Assembly (NCBI RefSeq): GCF_002213415.1
Contig: NZ_NJGU01000002.1
Location: forward strand, 1-64,000
Reading direction: 5' to 3'
Length of the DNA: 64,000 bases
From: Herbaspirillum robiniae
Lineage (GTDB): Bacteria > Pseudomonadota > Gammaproteobacteria > Burkholderiales > Burkholderiaceae_D
Translations under genes and position numbers: made by a program
Notes under the pieces: model-generated
What the model saw: the letters and a program-made list of their open reading frames with translations, nothing else
Database searches by the model: none
Told to the model about the DNA's origin: nothing
Shown: piece by piece, positions 16,277 to 24,675 of the stretch
Numbering within the stretch: the stretch's first letter is position 1
How the letters are laid out: every line of letters begins with the position of its first letter

Positions 16277-17200
16277 ATGCAGGACACCGTCCTTCCCGCC
16301 GACCTGCGCTTCTTCTCGGTGCTGGCCATGGCCGGCAGCCTGTCGGCGGCGGCGCGCGAGATGGGCCTGACCACGGCGGCCGTCAGCAAGCACCTGGCGC
16401 AGATGGAAAGCCGCGCCGGCGTGCCGCTGGTGAACCGCACCACGCGGCGCATGACCTTGACGCCCGAGGGCGAGCTCTACCTCGAGCATGCGCGCCGCAT
16501 CCTGGACGAGATCGATGAACTGTCGGAGCTCCTGGGCAGCTCCAAGCGGCGTCCGGAAGGCTTGCTGCGGGTCAACGCCACGCTGGGATTCGGGCGCAGC
16601 CATGTGGCGCCGGTGATCTCGAAGTTCGTGCGCGAGCATCCGCAGGTCTCGGTGCAGCTGCAGTTGTCGGTGATGCCGCCGCCGCTGACCGACGACAGCT
16701 TCGACGTCTGCATCCGCTTCGGCGAACCGCCCGACACGCGGGTGGTGGCGCGCCGCCTGGCCGCCAATTCGCGCCTGCTGTGCGCCACGCCCGGCTACCT
16801 GAAAAAACGCGGCACGCCCGTCACCCCGCACGACTTGGCCAAACACAACTGCGTGGGCATCCGCCAGGGCGACGAGGCCTACGGCGTCTGGCGGCTGTCC
16901 TCCGGCTCGGGCGCGGCGCGCAAGACCGAGACCGTGAAGATCCGCGGCAACCTCACCACCAACGACGGCGAGATCGCCGTGAAGTGGGCGCTGGATGGGC
17001 ACGGCATCCTGATGCGCGCCGAATGGGACGTGCGCCCCTACCTCGAAGACGGCCGCCTGGTGCAGGTGCTGGCGGGATGGCAGACGCCCAACGCCGACAT
17101 CTTCGCGGTGTATTCGCAGCGGCACCAGATGTCCAACCGCATCCGCAGCTTTGTCGACTTCATTGCGCGGGAGCTGGCCGACATCTCCCCCGACGCTTGA
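16277..17200 (+). CDS. ttuA: LysR-family transcriptional regulator (probable TtuA)
   Basis: 307 residues. The N-terminal helix-turn-helix reads LRFFSVLAMAGSLSAAAREM then GLTTAAVSKHLAQMESRAGV, with RTTRRMTLTPEGELYLEHAR; the substrate-binding half follows from about residue 90. It belongs to the DsdC/TtuA-like branch of LysR proteins that often lie divergent to the operon they control. Its divergent position next to ttuC matches ttuA of A. vitis. Expected to activate ttuC-D-E-B in response to tartrate. The gene downstream is a beta-lactamase in the same direction, so an AmpR role is unlikely. Confidence 0.88.
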   Translation: MQDTVLPADLRFFSVLAMAGSLSAAAREMGLTTAAVSKHLAQMESRAGVPLVNRTTRRMTLTPEGELYLEHARRILDEIDELSELLGSSKRRPEGLLRVNATLGFGRSHVAPVISKFVREHPQVSVQLQLSVMPPPLTDDSFDVCIRFGEPPDTRVVARRLAANSRLLCATPGYLKKRGTPVTPHDLAKHNCVGIRQGDEAYGVWRLSSGSGAARKTETVKIRGNLTTNDGEIAVKWALDGHGILMRAEWDVRPYLEDGRLVQVLAGWQTPNADIFAVYSQRHQMSNRIRSFVDFIARELADISPDA

Positions 17201-17338
17201 AGACTTCCCGGCGCCAGACCGGGCTTGCGCAGCCTGGCCGGGGCAAGAATTTCTGAGGGCTGGGTGCAGTTTTTTGCTATTGCGAAAACATTGCCAGATC
17301 ACAATAATCGCCGCTCCCCCACTCCAAGGAAGCCATCG

Positions 17339-18508
17339 ATGAAACTCCTCGCCGCCGCTCTCGCCACTGCCCTGTTCAGCCTCCAGGGCGCCGGCGCGGC
17401 CCGCGCAGCCGATCTGTCACCGGCGCCGGTACAGGTCAGGCAGGCCGCCGACCGCGCCGCCGCGCAACTGATGGACAAGTACCAGATCCCCGGCATGGCG
17501 CTGGGCATTGTCAGCGGCGGCCGGAGCTACGCGTTCCAGTACGGCGCCGCTTCGCTGGAACCGCGCAAGCCGGTGACCGCGGACACGCTCTTCGAACTGG
17601 GGTCGATCAGCAAGACCTTCACCGCCACGCTGACCGCCTACGCCGAGCTCGAAGGCCATCTCTCGCTGCAGGACAAGGTGTCGCAACACCTGCCGGCGTT
17701 GAAGGGCAGCGCCTTCGGCGAGGTCCCGCTGCTTCATCTCGGCACCCACACGCCCGGCGGCCTGCCGCTGCAGCTGCCCGACGACATCCATGACGAGGCG
17801 CAGCTGATGCGCTACCTGCAGCACTGGAAACCGTCCTGCGCCACCGGCGCCTGCCGCACCTATGCCAACCCCGGCATCGGCACGCTCGGCCTGATCACGG
17901 CCAGGAGCATGGGCGGCGACTTCACGCAGCTGATGCAGGAGCGGCTGCTGCCGGCGCTGGGCCTGCACCACACCTACCTGCGCGTGCCGCAGCAGAACAT
18001 GCCCGACTACGCCATGGGCTACGACAAGAACGGCAATCCGATCCGTTTGAAAGGCGGCCTGCTGGCGCCGGAAGCCTACGGCGTGCGCTCGACCGTGGGC
18101 GACATGCTGGCGTTCATGCGCGCCAATCTCGCGCCGGAGACGCTGCCGGGCAAGATCGGCCGCGCCGTCGCCGCCACCCACACCGGCTACTTCCAGGCGG
18201 CCACCTTCACGCAGGACCTGATCTGGGAACAGTACCCCTACCCGACGCCGCTGCAGGCGCTGCTGGAGGGCAACTCCCCGCGCGTGATCGCGCAGGCCGT
18301 CCCGGCCACCGCCATCGTGCCGCCGACCGCGCCGCGCGCCGACGTCTGGATCAACAAGACCGGCTCGACCAACGGTTTCGGCGCCTACATCGCCTACATC
18401 CCGTCGCGGAAAATCGGCGTGGTGATGCTGGCCAACCGCAATTTCCCCAACGATGCGCGGGTCAGCGCCGCCTACGACATCATCAAGGCGCTGGACGACG
18501 CTCCCTGA
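17339..18508 (+). CDS. Class C (AmpC-type) serine beta-lactamase
   Basis: 389 residues, normal for class C. The ATG at 17339 has AAGGAAG upstream and opens a signal peptide (MKLLAAALATALFSLQGAGA, cleaved near ARAADL). The three active-site elements are intact: SISK (Ser89-Lys92), YAN (Tyr175-Asn177) and KTG (Lys340-Gly342), followed by STNGFGAYIAYIP as in AmpC enzymes. It should hydrolyse cephalosporins in the periplasm. It is codirectional with the LysR gene upstream, 138 bp away, whereas classical ampR is divergent from ampC, so inducibility is not evident here. Confidence 0.92.
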   Translation: MKLLAAALATALFSLQGAGAARAADLSPAPVQVRQAADRAAAQLMDKYQIPGMALGIVSGGRSYAFQYGAASLEPRKPVTADTLFELGSISKTFTATLTAYAELEGHLSLQDKVSQHLPALKGSAFGEVPLLHLGTHTPGGLPLQLPDDIHDEAQLMRYLQHWKPSCATGACRTYANPGIGTLGLITARSMGGDFTQLMQERLLPALGLHHTYLRVPQQNMPDYAMGYDKNGNPIRLKGGLLAPEAYGVRSTVGDMLAFMRANLAPETLPGKIGRAVAATHTGYFQAATFTQDLIWEQYPYPTPLQALLEGNSPRVIAQAVPATAIVPPTAPRADVWINKTGSTNGFGAYIAYIPSRKIGVVMLANRNFPNDARVSAAYDIIKALDDAP

Positions 18509-18531
18509 GCGACTTTGCGCACGCGCCATGC

Positions 18532-18552
18532 AAACCCGCCTGGCGCGGGTTT
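18532..18552 (+). terminator. Terminator after the beta-lactamase gene
   Basis: AAACCCGC, five-base loop, GCGGGTTT, followed by CTCCATT. The hairpin starts 24 bp after the stop codon. Stem-flanking A and T runs make it usable in both directions. Confidence 0.65.
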
Positions 18553-18592
18553 CTCCATTGCCCCGGCGCTTGCGCTAACATGGACGCCATCC

Positions 18593-19363
18593 ATGAAGCC
18601 AAGCGCGAAATCCCCCGCCATCGACCTGCGCCCCGCCGGCAAGCTGACCGACACGGTCTACAGCAGCCTGCGCGAGGACATCTACGCTTTTCGCCTCCTG
18701 CCGGGCGACCGCTTCGCCGAGAACGACGTGGCCGAGCGCCTGCAGGTCTCGCGCACGCCGGTACGCGAGGCGCTGATGCGGCTGCAGAGCGAAGGCCTGG
18801 TGCGCGGCTATTTCCGCAACGGCTGGGAAGTGGTGCCGATCGACCTGGCGCGCTTCGCCTCGCTCTATGAACTGCGCGAGATGATCGAGATGCACGCGAT
18901 CGCCAAGCTGTGCTCGCCGCGCGTGGCCGACGCCGCGCGCAAGTCGCTGGTGAAGGAGCAGGGCCGGATCTGGCAGGTCAGGCCCGGCAAGCGCCTGGCC
19001 GACGGGCTGGAAGTGGCGGCGCTGGACGAGCGCTTCCACAGCGCGCTGGTAGGCGCGGCCGGCAACGCCGAAACCGACGCCGTCTATCGCCAGGTCACCG
19101 ACCAGCTGCGCATCATGCGCCGGCTCGACTTCGCCTACGGCGACTGCATCGCCGACACCTACATCGAACACGCCGCCATCCTCGATGCGGTCGGGCAATG
19201 CGACGCCCGCGCGGCCGGCGCGCTGATCGCCCGCCACATCGAAGACAGCCACACCGTGGTCGAGCGCATCACCATCGAGCGCCTGGAGCAGGTGCGCGCC
19301 GCCGCGGTGCAGGCCGACATGGTGCAGCCGCCGGCACAGGCGCGGCGCAAACGCTTCGGCTGA
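18593..19363 (+). CDS. GntR-family (FCD domain) transcriptional regulator
   Basis: 256 residues from the ATG at 18593. The winged helix region (LTDTVYSSLREDIYAFRLLP, ENDVAERLQVSRTPVREALM) is followed by an FCD domain (YELREMIEMHAIAKLCSP, DERFHSALVGAAGN). Basic and Pro/Ala-rich residues close the C-terminus. The oxalate/formate-type carrier gene lies 237 bp downstream in the same direction, and a 22-bp perfect dyad lies between them. The likely job is control of that carrier and its substrate's metabolism. Confidence 0.9.
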   Translation: MKPSAKSPAIDLRPAGKLTDTVYSSLREDIYAFRLLPGDRFAENDVAERLQVSRTPVREALMRLQSEGLVRGYFRNGWEVVPIDLARFASLYELREMIEMHAIAKLCSPRVADAARKSLVKEQGRIWQVRPGKRLADGLEVAALDERFHSALVGAAGNAETDAVYRQVTDQLRIMRRLDFAYGDCIADTYIEHAAILDAVGQCDARAAGALIARHIEDSHTVVERITIERLEQVRAAAVQADMVQPPAQARRKRFG

Positions 19364-19465
19364 GTTCCCGGCTCTGGTGCAGCCTGCACCGTCATCCCGC
19401 TTTTCCCCGCTGGCGCTGCGCCGCCACGCCCCTGCCTGATCGCGCTTTCTCCCGCCGCCGGCCAA

Positions 19466-19481
19466 TGGCACGGAACCTGCT
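19466..19481 (+). promoter_or_regulatory. Possible sigma-54 promoter before the MFS carrier
   Basis: TGGCAC-GGAAC-CTGCT carries the GG-N10-GC spacing of -24/-12 elements, with a perfect TGGCAC and a weaker -12 half. It ends 11 bp before the dyad at 19493. A single match of this quality can occur by chance in GC-rich DNA, and no sigma-54 activator gene is adjacent. Confidence 0.25.
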
Positions 19482-19492
19482 TTGCTTTGGGT

Positions 19493-19514
19493 AAATTTAT
19501 GTATGCATAAATTT
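19493..19514. promoter_or_regulatory. 22-bp perfect dyad, candidate GntR operator
   Basis: AAATTTAT (19493-19500), GTATGC, ATAAATTT (19507-19514). It is an AT-rich island in the 237-bp gap between the GntR gene and the carrier gene, about 87 bp before the carrier ATG. FCD-type regulators commonly bind short AT-rich dyads such as this. Confidence 0.5.
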
Positions 19515-19600
19515 TGACGACCGGCCCGGCGCCGTCGTCCCAGGCGTTGCAATCCGAATCCCCAAGCGATGTCCAGCATCCAAACCAGGAGAAACGCATC

Positions 19601-20875
19601 ATGACCACCCTCACCCAAACCGCCCCTGCCAGCGCGCAAGGCCTCTTGCGCAACCGCTGGTTCCAGCTCTTCATCGGCCTCGTCTGCATGATGGCCATTT
19701 CCAGTCCGCAGTACGTCTGGACGCTGTTTACCAAACCGTTGACCGCCAAGCTCGGCGTGCCGCTGTCGGAACTGCAGATCACCTTCTCGATGCTGATCGT
19801 GCTGCAGACCTTCTTCTCGCCCTTCCAGGGCAGCCTGATCGAGCGCTTCGGCGCGCGCCGGCTGATCGCCATCGGCACCTTCATGTCCGGCCTGTCGTGG
19901 ATCCTGGCCGCGCAGGTCTCCAGCATCGGCATGTTCTACCTGGCCTACGGCCTGGTGGGCGGCCTGGGCACCGGCATCGTGTATGTCGGCGTGGTGGGCC
20001 AGATGGTGCGCTGGTTCCCCGACCGCCGCGGCTTTGCGGTGGGCATGGTGGCGGCCGGCTACGGCATGGGTGCGATCTTGACCACCTTCCCGATCTCCAG
20101 CTCGCTGGCCTCGGCCGGGCTGGAAACCACGCTGTGGCAGTTCGGCCTGGTGTTCGCGGTGATCGGCGTGATCGCCTCGCAGGCGCTGCGCTCGCCCGAC
20201 GCCGCGCAGACCGCGGCCATGCCCGCGTCCGCCATCGCCGCCGGCACGCATGACCTAGCGCCGCGCCAGATGCTGCGCACGCCGCTGTTCTGGCTGATGT
20301 TCGTGATGATGACCATGATGTCGACCTCGGGCCTGATGGTGACCTCGCAGATGGCCACCTTCGCGCGCGACTTCGGCGTGGCCAACGTGATGGTGTTCGG
20401 CCTGGCGGCGCTGCCGCTGGCGCTGACCATCGACCGCCTGACCAACGGCCTGACCCGCCCCTTCTTCGGCTGGGTCTCGGACCGCTGGGGCCGCGAGAAC
20501 ACCATGTTCGTCGCCTTCGCGCTGGAAGGCGTGGCCATGGCGCTGTGGCTGGCCACACGCGACAACGCGGTGCTGTTCGTGCTGCTCTCGGGCGTGGTGT
20601 TCTTCGGCTGGGGCGAGATCTTCTCGCTGTTCCCCTCCACCCTGACCGACACCTTCGGCACCCGCAACGCCACCGCCAACTACGGCTGGCTGTACATCTC
20701 GCAAGGCATCGGCTCGATCTTCGGCGGCCCGCTGGCGGCGATGATGCACGAGAAGACCGGCAGCTGGCATCCGGTGTTCGGCACCGCCATCACGCTGGAC
20801 ATCCTGGCGGCGTGCCTGGCGCTGATGGTGCTGAAGCCCTGGCGCTCGCGCTACCTGGCGCGCGTGGCCAAGTAA
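19601..20875 (+). CDS. MFS transporter of the oxalate:formate antiporter (OFA) family
   Basis: 424 residues, about 12 membrane helices. The ATG at 19601 has AGGAG upstream. The first helix region MMAISSPQYVWTLFTKPLTA closely follows the OxlT signature, and PLSELQITFSMLIVLQTFFS and WFPDRRGFAVGM (inter-helix motif) support the family. OFA carriers exchange oxalate for formate or take up other small carboxylates. The substrate is uncertain: OxlT has characteristic Arg and Lys in its late helices, and Arg here (TIDRLTNGLTRPFFGWVSDR) only partly helps. The GntR gene upstream is its probable regulator. Confidence 0.85.
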   Translation: MTTLTQTAPASAQGLLRNRWFQLFIGLVCMMAISSPQYVWTLFTKPLTAKLGVPLSELQITFSMLIVLQTFFSPFQGSLIERFGARRLIAIGTFMSGLSWILAAQVSSIGMFYLAYGLVGGLGTGIVYVGVVGQMVRWFPDRRGFAVGMVAAGYGMGAILTTFPISSSLASAGLETTLWQFGLVFAVIGVIASQALRSPDAAQTAAMPASAIAAGTHDLAPRQMLRTPLFWLMFVMMTMMSTSGLMVTSQMATFARDFGVANVMVFGLAALPLALTIDRLTNGLTRPFFGWVSDRWGRENTMFVAFALEGVAMALWLATRDNAVLFVLLSGVVFFGWGEIFSLFPSTLTDTFGTRNATANYGWLYISQGIGSIFGGPLAAMMHEKTGSWHPVFGTAITLDILAACLALMVLKPWRSRYLARVAK

Positions 20876-20894
20876 GCGCGTCGACGCTGCAACG

Positions 20895-20922
20895 AAAAAT
20901 GCCGGCATGTGCCGGCATTTTT
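20895..20922 (+). terminator. Strong intrinsic terminator after the MFS carrier
   Basis: AAAAATGCCGGCA, two-base loop, TGCCGGCATTTTT: a 13-bp stem with A and T tracts, 19 bp after the stop. It can act in both directions. The remaining roughly 300 bp before the aldo/keto reductase stop hold two dispersed palindromic repeats and no gene. Confidence 0.9.
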
Positions 20923-20953
20923 CATTTCATCTCCATCGGTCAATCCGTGTCCC

Positions 20954-21042
20954 ATCATCCCGCGCGGGCAGGGATCCAGCGTCTTTGGTCGTATATCGAT
21001 GGCCGCTGAACGACGCTGGATCCTGACTTTCGTCAGGATGAC
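20954..21042. repeat. Dispersed palindromic repeat copy
   Basis: Starts ATCATCCCGCGCGGGCAGGG and ends TCCTGACTTTCGTCAGGATG followed by AC. The middle, GATGGCCGCTGAACGACGC, is shared with the copy at 8586. The two ends carry different arm types: a CGCGCGGG-like arm on the left and the TGACTTTCGTCA arm on the right. Confidence 0.75.
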
Positions 21043-21129
21043 GGAGAAGCGGGAAGAGCCAGGCGGGCTTGCAAACGTCGTCAGCGATCAAGGGAAAAAC
21101 CTGCGACCGACAACGCCCGCCCCACCGCC

Positions 21130-21221
21130 GTCATCCCGGCGCAGGCCGGGATCCAGTGGCGTTCGCGGCGCATCAGCGAGCGCTGAACGATGCCGGCTCC
21201 CGACCTTCGTCAGGACGAGAC
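21130..21221. repeat. Dispersed palindromic repeat copy, right end decayed
   Basis: Starts GTCATCCCGGCGCAGGCCGG then GATCCAGTGGCG, as in the right half of the 155-bp unit, contains GCGCTGAACGATGCCGG, and ends in a degraded CCTTCGTCAGGACGAGAC. It lies 88 bp from the preceding copy and next to the end of the aldo/keto reductase gene. Confidence 0.7.
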
Positions 21222-21229
21222 AAGCGGCA

Positions 21230-22183
21230 TCAGTACGCGCTGGCCTGGTCCAGCAAGGCGATATCCTCGGCCGACAAGGTCAGCTGCGTCGCCTTCACCA
21301 GCGCGTCGAGCTGCTGCAGCGAGGTCGCGCTGGCGATCGGCGCCGTCACGCTGGGTCGCGCGATCAGCCATGCCAGCGCTACCGAGGCCTGCGTGCTGTC
21401 CACGCGCTGCGCGACCGCGTCCAGCGCGGCGAGAATCTTCAGCCCGCGCTCGTTCAGGTAGCCCTTCACGCGACCGCCGCGCGCGGCGCTCTTGCCGAGG
21501 TCGGCGTCTGTGCGGTACTTGCCGCTCAAAAAACCGCTGGCCAGCGAATAGAAGCCGATCACGCCGACGCCGTGCTTGAGGCAATACGGCTCCAGTTCCT
21601 TCTCGAACGAAGCGCGCTCGATCAGGCTGTATTCCGGCTGCAGCGTCTGGTACAGCGGCAGGCCCAGCTTCTCGCCGGCTTCGCGCGCTTCGGCCAGGCG
21701 CTTTGCGTCGTAGTTGGAGGCGCCGATGATGCGCACCTTGCCTTGCTTGACCAGCGTGCCGTAGGCGTCCAGCGTCTCTTCGAAGGGCGTGGACTTGTCG
21801 TCGTCGTGCGACTGGTAGAGATCGATGTAATCGGTCTGCAGGCGGCGCAGCGAATCCTCCACCGCGCGCAGGATGTAGTCCTTCTTCAGGCCGACGCGGC
21901 CCTCGCCCATGTCCTTGCCGACTTTGGTGGCGATCACCACCTTGTCGCGCCGGCCGCCCTGGGCCAGCCACTTGCCGATGATGGTCTCGGACTCGCCGCC
22001 CTGGTTGCCGGGCACCCAGCGCGAGTAAACGTCGGCGGTGTCGATCAGGTTCAGGCCGGACTCGACGAACTTGTCGAGGATGGAAAAGGAGGTCTTCTCG
22101 TCGATGCTCCAGCCGAAGACGTTGCCACCGAAGGCCAGCGGGGCCACGGCGATGTCGGATTTGCCAAGCTTGCGTTGCTGCAT
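21230..22183 (-). CDS. Aldo/keto reductase
   Basis: 317 residues from the ATG at 22183, which has AAGGAG upstream. Family landmarks: MQQRKLGKSDIAVAPLAFGG, catalytic Asp-Tyr pair in NLIDTADVYSRW, Lys in VVIATKVG, and the YIDLYQSHDDDKSTPFEETL strand-helix. NADPH-binding residues near the C-terminus (IASATSLQQLDALVKATQ) fit. It reduces an aldehyde or ketone; the substrate is unknown. It stands alone, with palindromic repeats downstream and the antiporter gene divergent. Confidence 0.92.
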   Translation of the reverse strand: MQQRKLGKSDIAVAPLAFGGNVFGWSIDEKTSFSILDKFVESGLNLIDTADVYSRWVPGNQGGESETIIGKWLAQGGRRDKVVIATKVGKDMGEGRVGLKKDYILRAVEDSLRRLQTDYIDLYQSHDDDKSTPFEETLDAYGTLVKQGKVRIIGASNYDAKRLAEAREAGEKLGLPLYQTLQPEYSLIERASFEKELEPYCLKHGVGVIGFYSLASGFLSGKYRTDADLGKSAARGGRVKGYLNERGLKILAALDAVAQRVDSTQASVALAWLIARPSVTAPIASATSLQQLDALVKATQLTLSAEDIALLDQASAY

Positions 22184-22408
22184 GGAATGCTCCTTGTTAT
22201 TGGCCCGCGCCGGGAGAAAACGAGGGAGGATGAAACGGCGATGCCCCGGACGCGGGCGATGGGCGGAAAGCGGATCGCCCATTTTATTCCTCGACTGCAA
22301 TATCTGCTGGCGCCCCGCGTCTTCTATACTTGCAACTTGGCTCGCCGCCGCCGGTCACAACCGGTCGCACATCAACAAGAACACCAAGAAAGACCTCATC
22401 CCGCAACA

Positions 22409-24082
22409 ATGGAAATCGTTTTTACCGTCCTGATCCTGCTGCTCGCCGTTGCCGTCTCCGGCGTGGTGGCGCGACTGATGCCCTTCAAGCTGCCCCTGCC
22501 GCTGTTCCAGATCGCGCTGGGCGCGGTGCTGGCGCTGCCCCTGTTCGGACTGAAGATCAGTTTCGATCCCGAGCTGTTCCTGCTGCTGTTCATCCCGCCG
22601 CTGCTGTTTACCGACGGCTGGCGCATGCCCAAGCGCGAGTTCTTCCGGCTGGCGCGGCCTATCCTGGCGCTGGCGCTCGGCCTGGTGCTGTTTACGGTGG
22701 TCGGCGTGGGCTACTTCATCCACTGGATGATCCCGGTGATCTCGCTGCCATCCGCCTTCGCGCTGGCCGCGGTGCTCTCGCCCACCGACGCGGTGGCGGT
22801 GTCGTCCATCATCGGCAAGGGCCGCCTGCCGGCCTCGATGCAGCACGTGCTGGAGGGCGAGGCGCTGATGAACGACGCCTCCGGCCTGGTGGCGTTCAAG
22901 TTCGCCATCGCCGCCGTGGTGACCGGCACCTTCTCGCTGGTGGACGCCAGCCTGTCCTTCGTGCTGATCGCATTGGGCGGCATCGCGGTGGGCCTGATCG
23001 TGGCCTGGGGCTTCGGACTGGTCCGCCGCAAGATCATCGAATGGGCCGGCGACGAGCCCGGCATCCAGGTGGTGCTGCTGATCCTGATCCCCTTCACGGC
23101 CTACATCTTCGCCGAACATTTCGGCCTGTCCGGCATCCTGGCCGCGGTCGCCGCGGGCATGCTGATGCCCTACATCGAAACCGCCGGCGGCGAATCGGCC
23201 GCCACCCGCATGCAGGGCCGCAGCATCATGACCATGATGGAGTTCATCTTCAACGGCATGTCCTTCCTGCTGCTGGGACTGCAGTTACCCGGCATCGTGA
23301 GCCTGGCGCATGTGGATGCGAAGATGGCCGGCAACGTGCCGGTCTGGCACCTGTTCGTCTACATCCTCGCCATCACGGTGGCGCTGATCGTGCTGCGCTT
23401 CGTCTGGGTCTGGATCAACCTGCGCATGCGCCGCTTCGCCTCGGCGCTGCGCGGCCAGAGCGGGCGCAACCGCAAGTTCGACCTGCGCCTGATCAGCATC
23501 ACGGCGCTCTCGGGCGTGCGCGGCGCCATCACGCTGGCCGGCGTCATGTCGATCCCGCTGGTGCTGCGGGAGCACACGCCCTTCCCGGCGCGCGACCTGC
23601 TGATCTTCCTGGCCACCGGGGTGATCGTCTGCTCGCTGCTGTTCGGCAGTTTCCTGTTGCCGTGGATGCTGAAGAACCTGCAGCTGGACGCCGAAGTGAA
23701 GCGCCGCCGCGCCGAAGAAATGAATGCGCGCATGCGCCTGTCGGAGGCCGCCGTGCGCAGTATCGAAACCGTCCAGGAACGCATGGGCGCCGGTCTCGAC
23801 GAGGCCGACCTGGCGCTGCTGACCGAAGTCAGCGGCAGCCTGCTGGCGACCTACCGCATGCGGATGAATGCCGAGAGCGACTCCGAGGAGACCCAGCGCG
23901 CCGCCAACCGCTTCAAGCAGTTCGAGCGCGAGCTGCGGCTGGAGGCGATCCGCGCCGAACGGCTGGAGGTGCACTACTTGCGCGCCGAGCAGCGCATCAA
24001 CGACGAGACCTTCCTGATGCTGATCAACCAGATCGACATGGCCGAGACCTGGCTGCTGGGTTCGCTCAACGCCTCCGACTGA
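22409..24082 (+). CDS. CPA1-family Na+/H+ antiporter (NhaP-type)
   Basis: 557 residues from the ATG at 22409. About 12 membrane helices occupy residues 1-415, with the CPA1 motifs LSPTDAVAVSSI and EGEALMNDASGLVAFK (the Asn-Asp ion site), and SGVRGAITLAGVMSIPLVL in a late helix. A cytoplasmic tail of about 130 residues (from LDAEVKRRRAEEMNARMR), helical and rich in Glu/Arg, is longer than in minimal members and may regulate activity. It exchanges sodium or another monovalent cation for protons at the inner membrane. A terminator follows 25 bp after the stop. Confidence 0.92.
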   Translation: MEIVFTVLILLLAVAVSGVVARLMPFKLPLPLFQIALGAVLALPLFGLKISFDPELFLLLFIPPLLFTDGWRMPKREFFRLARPILALALGLVLFTVVGVGYFIHWMIPVISLPSAFALAAVLSPTDAVAVSSIIGKGRLPASMQHVLEGEALMNDASGLVAFKFAIAAVVTGTFSLVDASLSFVLIALGGIAVGLIVAWGFGLVRRKIIEWAGDEPGIQVVLLILIPFTAYIFAEHFGLSGILAAVAAGMLMPYIETAGGESAATRMQGRSIMTMMEFIFNGMSFLLLGLQLPGIVSLAHVDAKMAGNVPVWHLFVYILAITVALIVLRFVWVWINLRMRRFASALRGQSGRNRKFDLRLISITALSGVRGAITLAGVMSIPLVLREHTPFPARDLLIFLATGVIVCSLLFGSFLLPWMLKNLQLDAEVKRRRAEEMNARMRLSEAAVRSIETVQERMGAGLDEADLALLTEVSGSLLATYRMRMNAESDSEETQRAANRFKQFERELRLEAIRAERLEVHYLRAEQRINDETFLMLINQIDMAETWLLGSLNASD

Positions 24083-24106
24083 GCGCAAGAGGCGCGGTGA
24101 AAAACA

Positions 24107-24137
24107 AAAGCCCGCACGGCAATGCCGTGCGGGCTTT
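24107..24137. terminator. Bidirectional terminator
   Basis: AAAGCCCGCACGGC, a three-base centre, GCCGTGCGGGCTTT: a 14-bp stem flanked by A-rich and T-rich sequence. It serves the antiporter gene from the left and the small leftward gene (24173-24442) from the right. Confidence 0.85.
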
Positions 24138-24172
24138 CTTGATTCTGCGGCGGGAAATGTCAGTTCAGCGGA

Positions 24173-24442
24173 TCAGGCCAGCGAATTGACCGTGGTGCCG
24201 ATGATTTCGCCGTTGGCGTTGCGCGAAACCTGCTCGCGGCGGTTGCGATCCTCGCGCGCGGTTTCGGCGCGCTTTTCATCGGCCTGGATTTCTTCCAGGC
24301 GACGCTGTTCGGCCTGCTGCGCCATGCGCGCCTCGTCTGCCTTGCGGACCGCATCCGGATCGGTGGCCAGACCCGAGGAATTGGTGTTGCCGTTCGGGTT
24401 GGGGATGACGGCACTGACGGCGGCGGCGAGATCGATGGGCAT
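24173..24442 (-). CDS. Small charged hypothetical protein
   Basis: 89 residues from the ATG at 24442, with AGGAG 7 bases upstream. It begins MPIDLAAAVSAVIPNPNGNT, followed by a long, strongly charged helix (about residues 33-72, EARMAQQAEQRRLEEIQADE and onward) likely to form a coiled coil, and ends NANGEIIGTTVNSLA. No signal peptide or known domain. The good ribosome site and the shared terminator downstream support a real gene. Function unknown. Confidence 0.7.
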   Translation of the reverse strand: MPIDLAAAVSAVIPNPNGNTNSSGLATDPDAVRKADEARMAQQAEQRRLEEIQADEKRAETAREDRNRREQVSRNANGEIIGTTVNSLA

Positions 24443-24675
24443 GATGTGCTCCTGCGGATATTCGGTTTGTGTCCAGGTACTTTGCAATGCTGCAGGACGC
24501 AATGTTACGCCTATTGCCGCGCTATGCCACTCGGGAAATTCATTAGGAGGCAAAAAAACCTCAGCGCGCGCAGCGCCTGTTATACGGCTGGCAAGACCGG
24601 GCCCGGCAAACGATGTCGGCACGGCAACAAAGCAGGCGGAAAGTGGCCCCAGGCGAGACGCAGCGGATCAGAAGA

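Noticed and set aside
16277-18508. LysR gene as AmpR partner of the class C beta-lactamase
   Set aside because: AmpR is classically divergent from ampC. Here both genes point right, and the LysR gene is divergent from ttuC, which fits TtuA better.
20909-22408. N-terminal extension of the antiporter by 500 codons
   Set aside because: The open frame runs through dispersed repeats and antisense to the aldo/keto reductase. The family start is the ATG at 22409.
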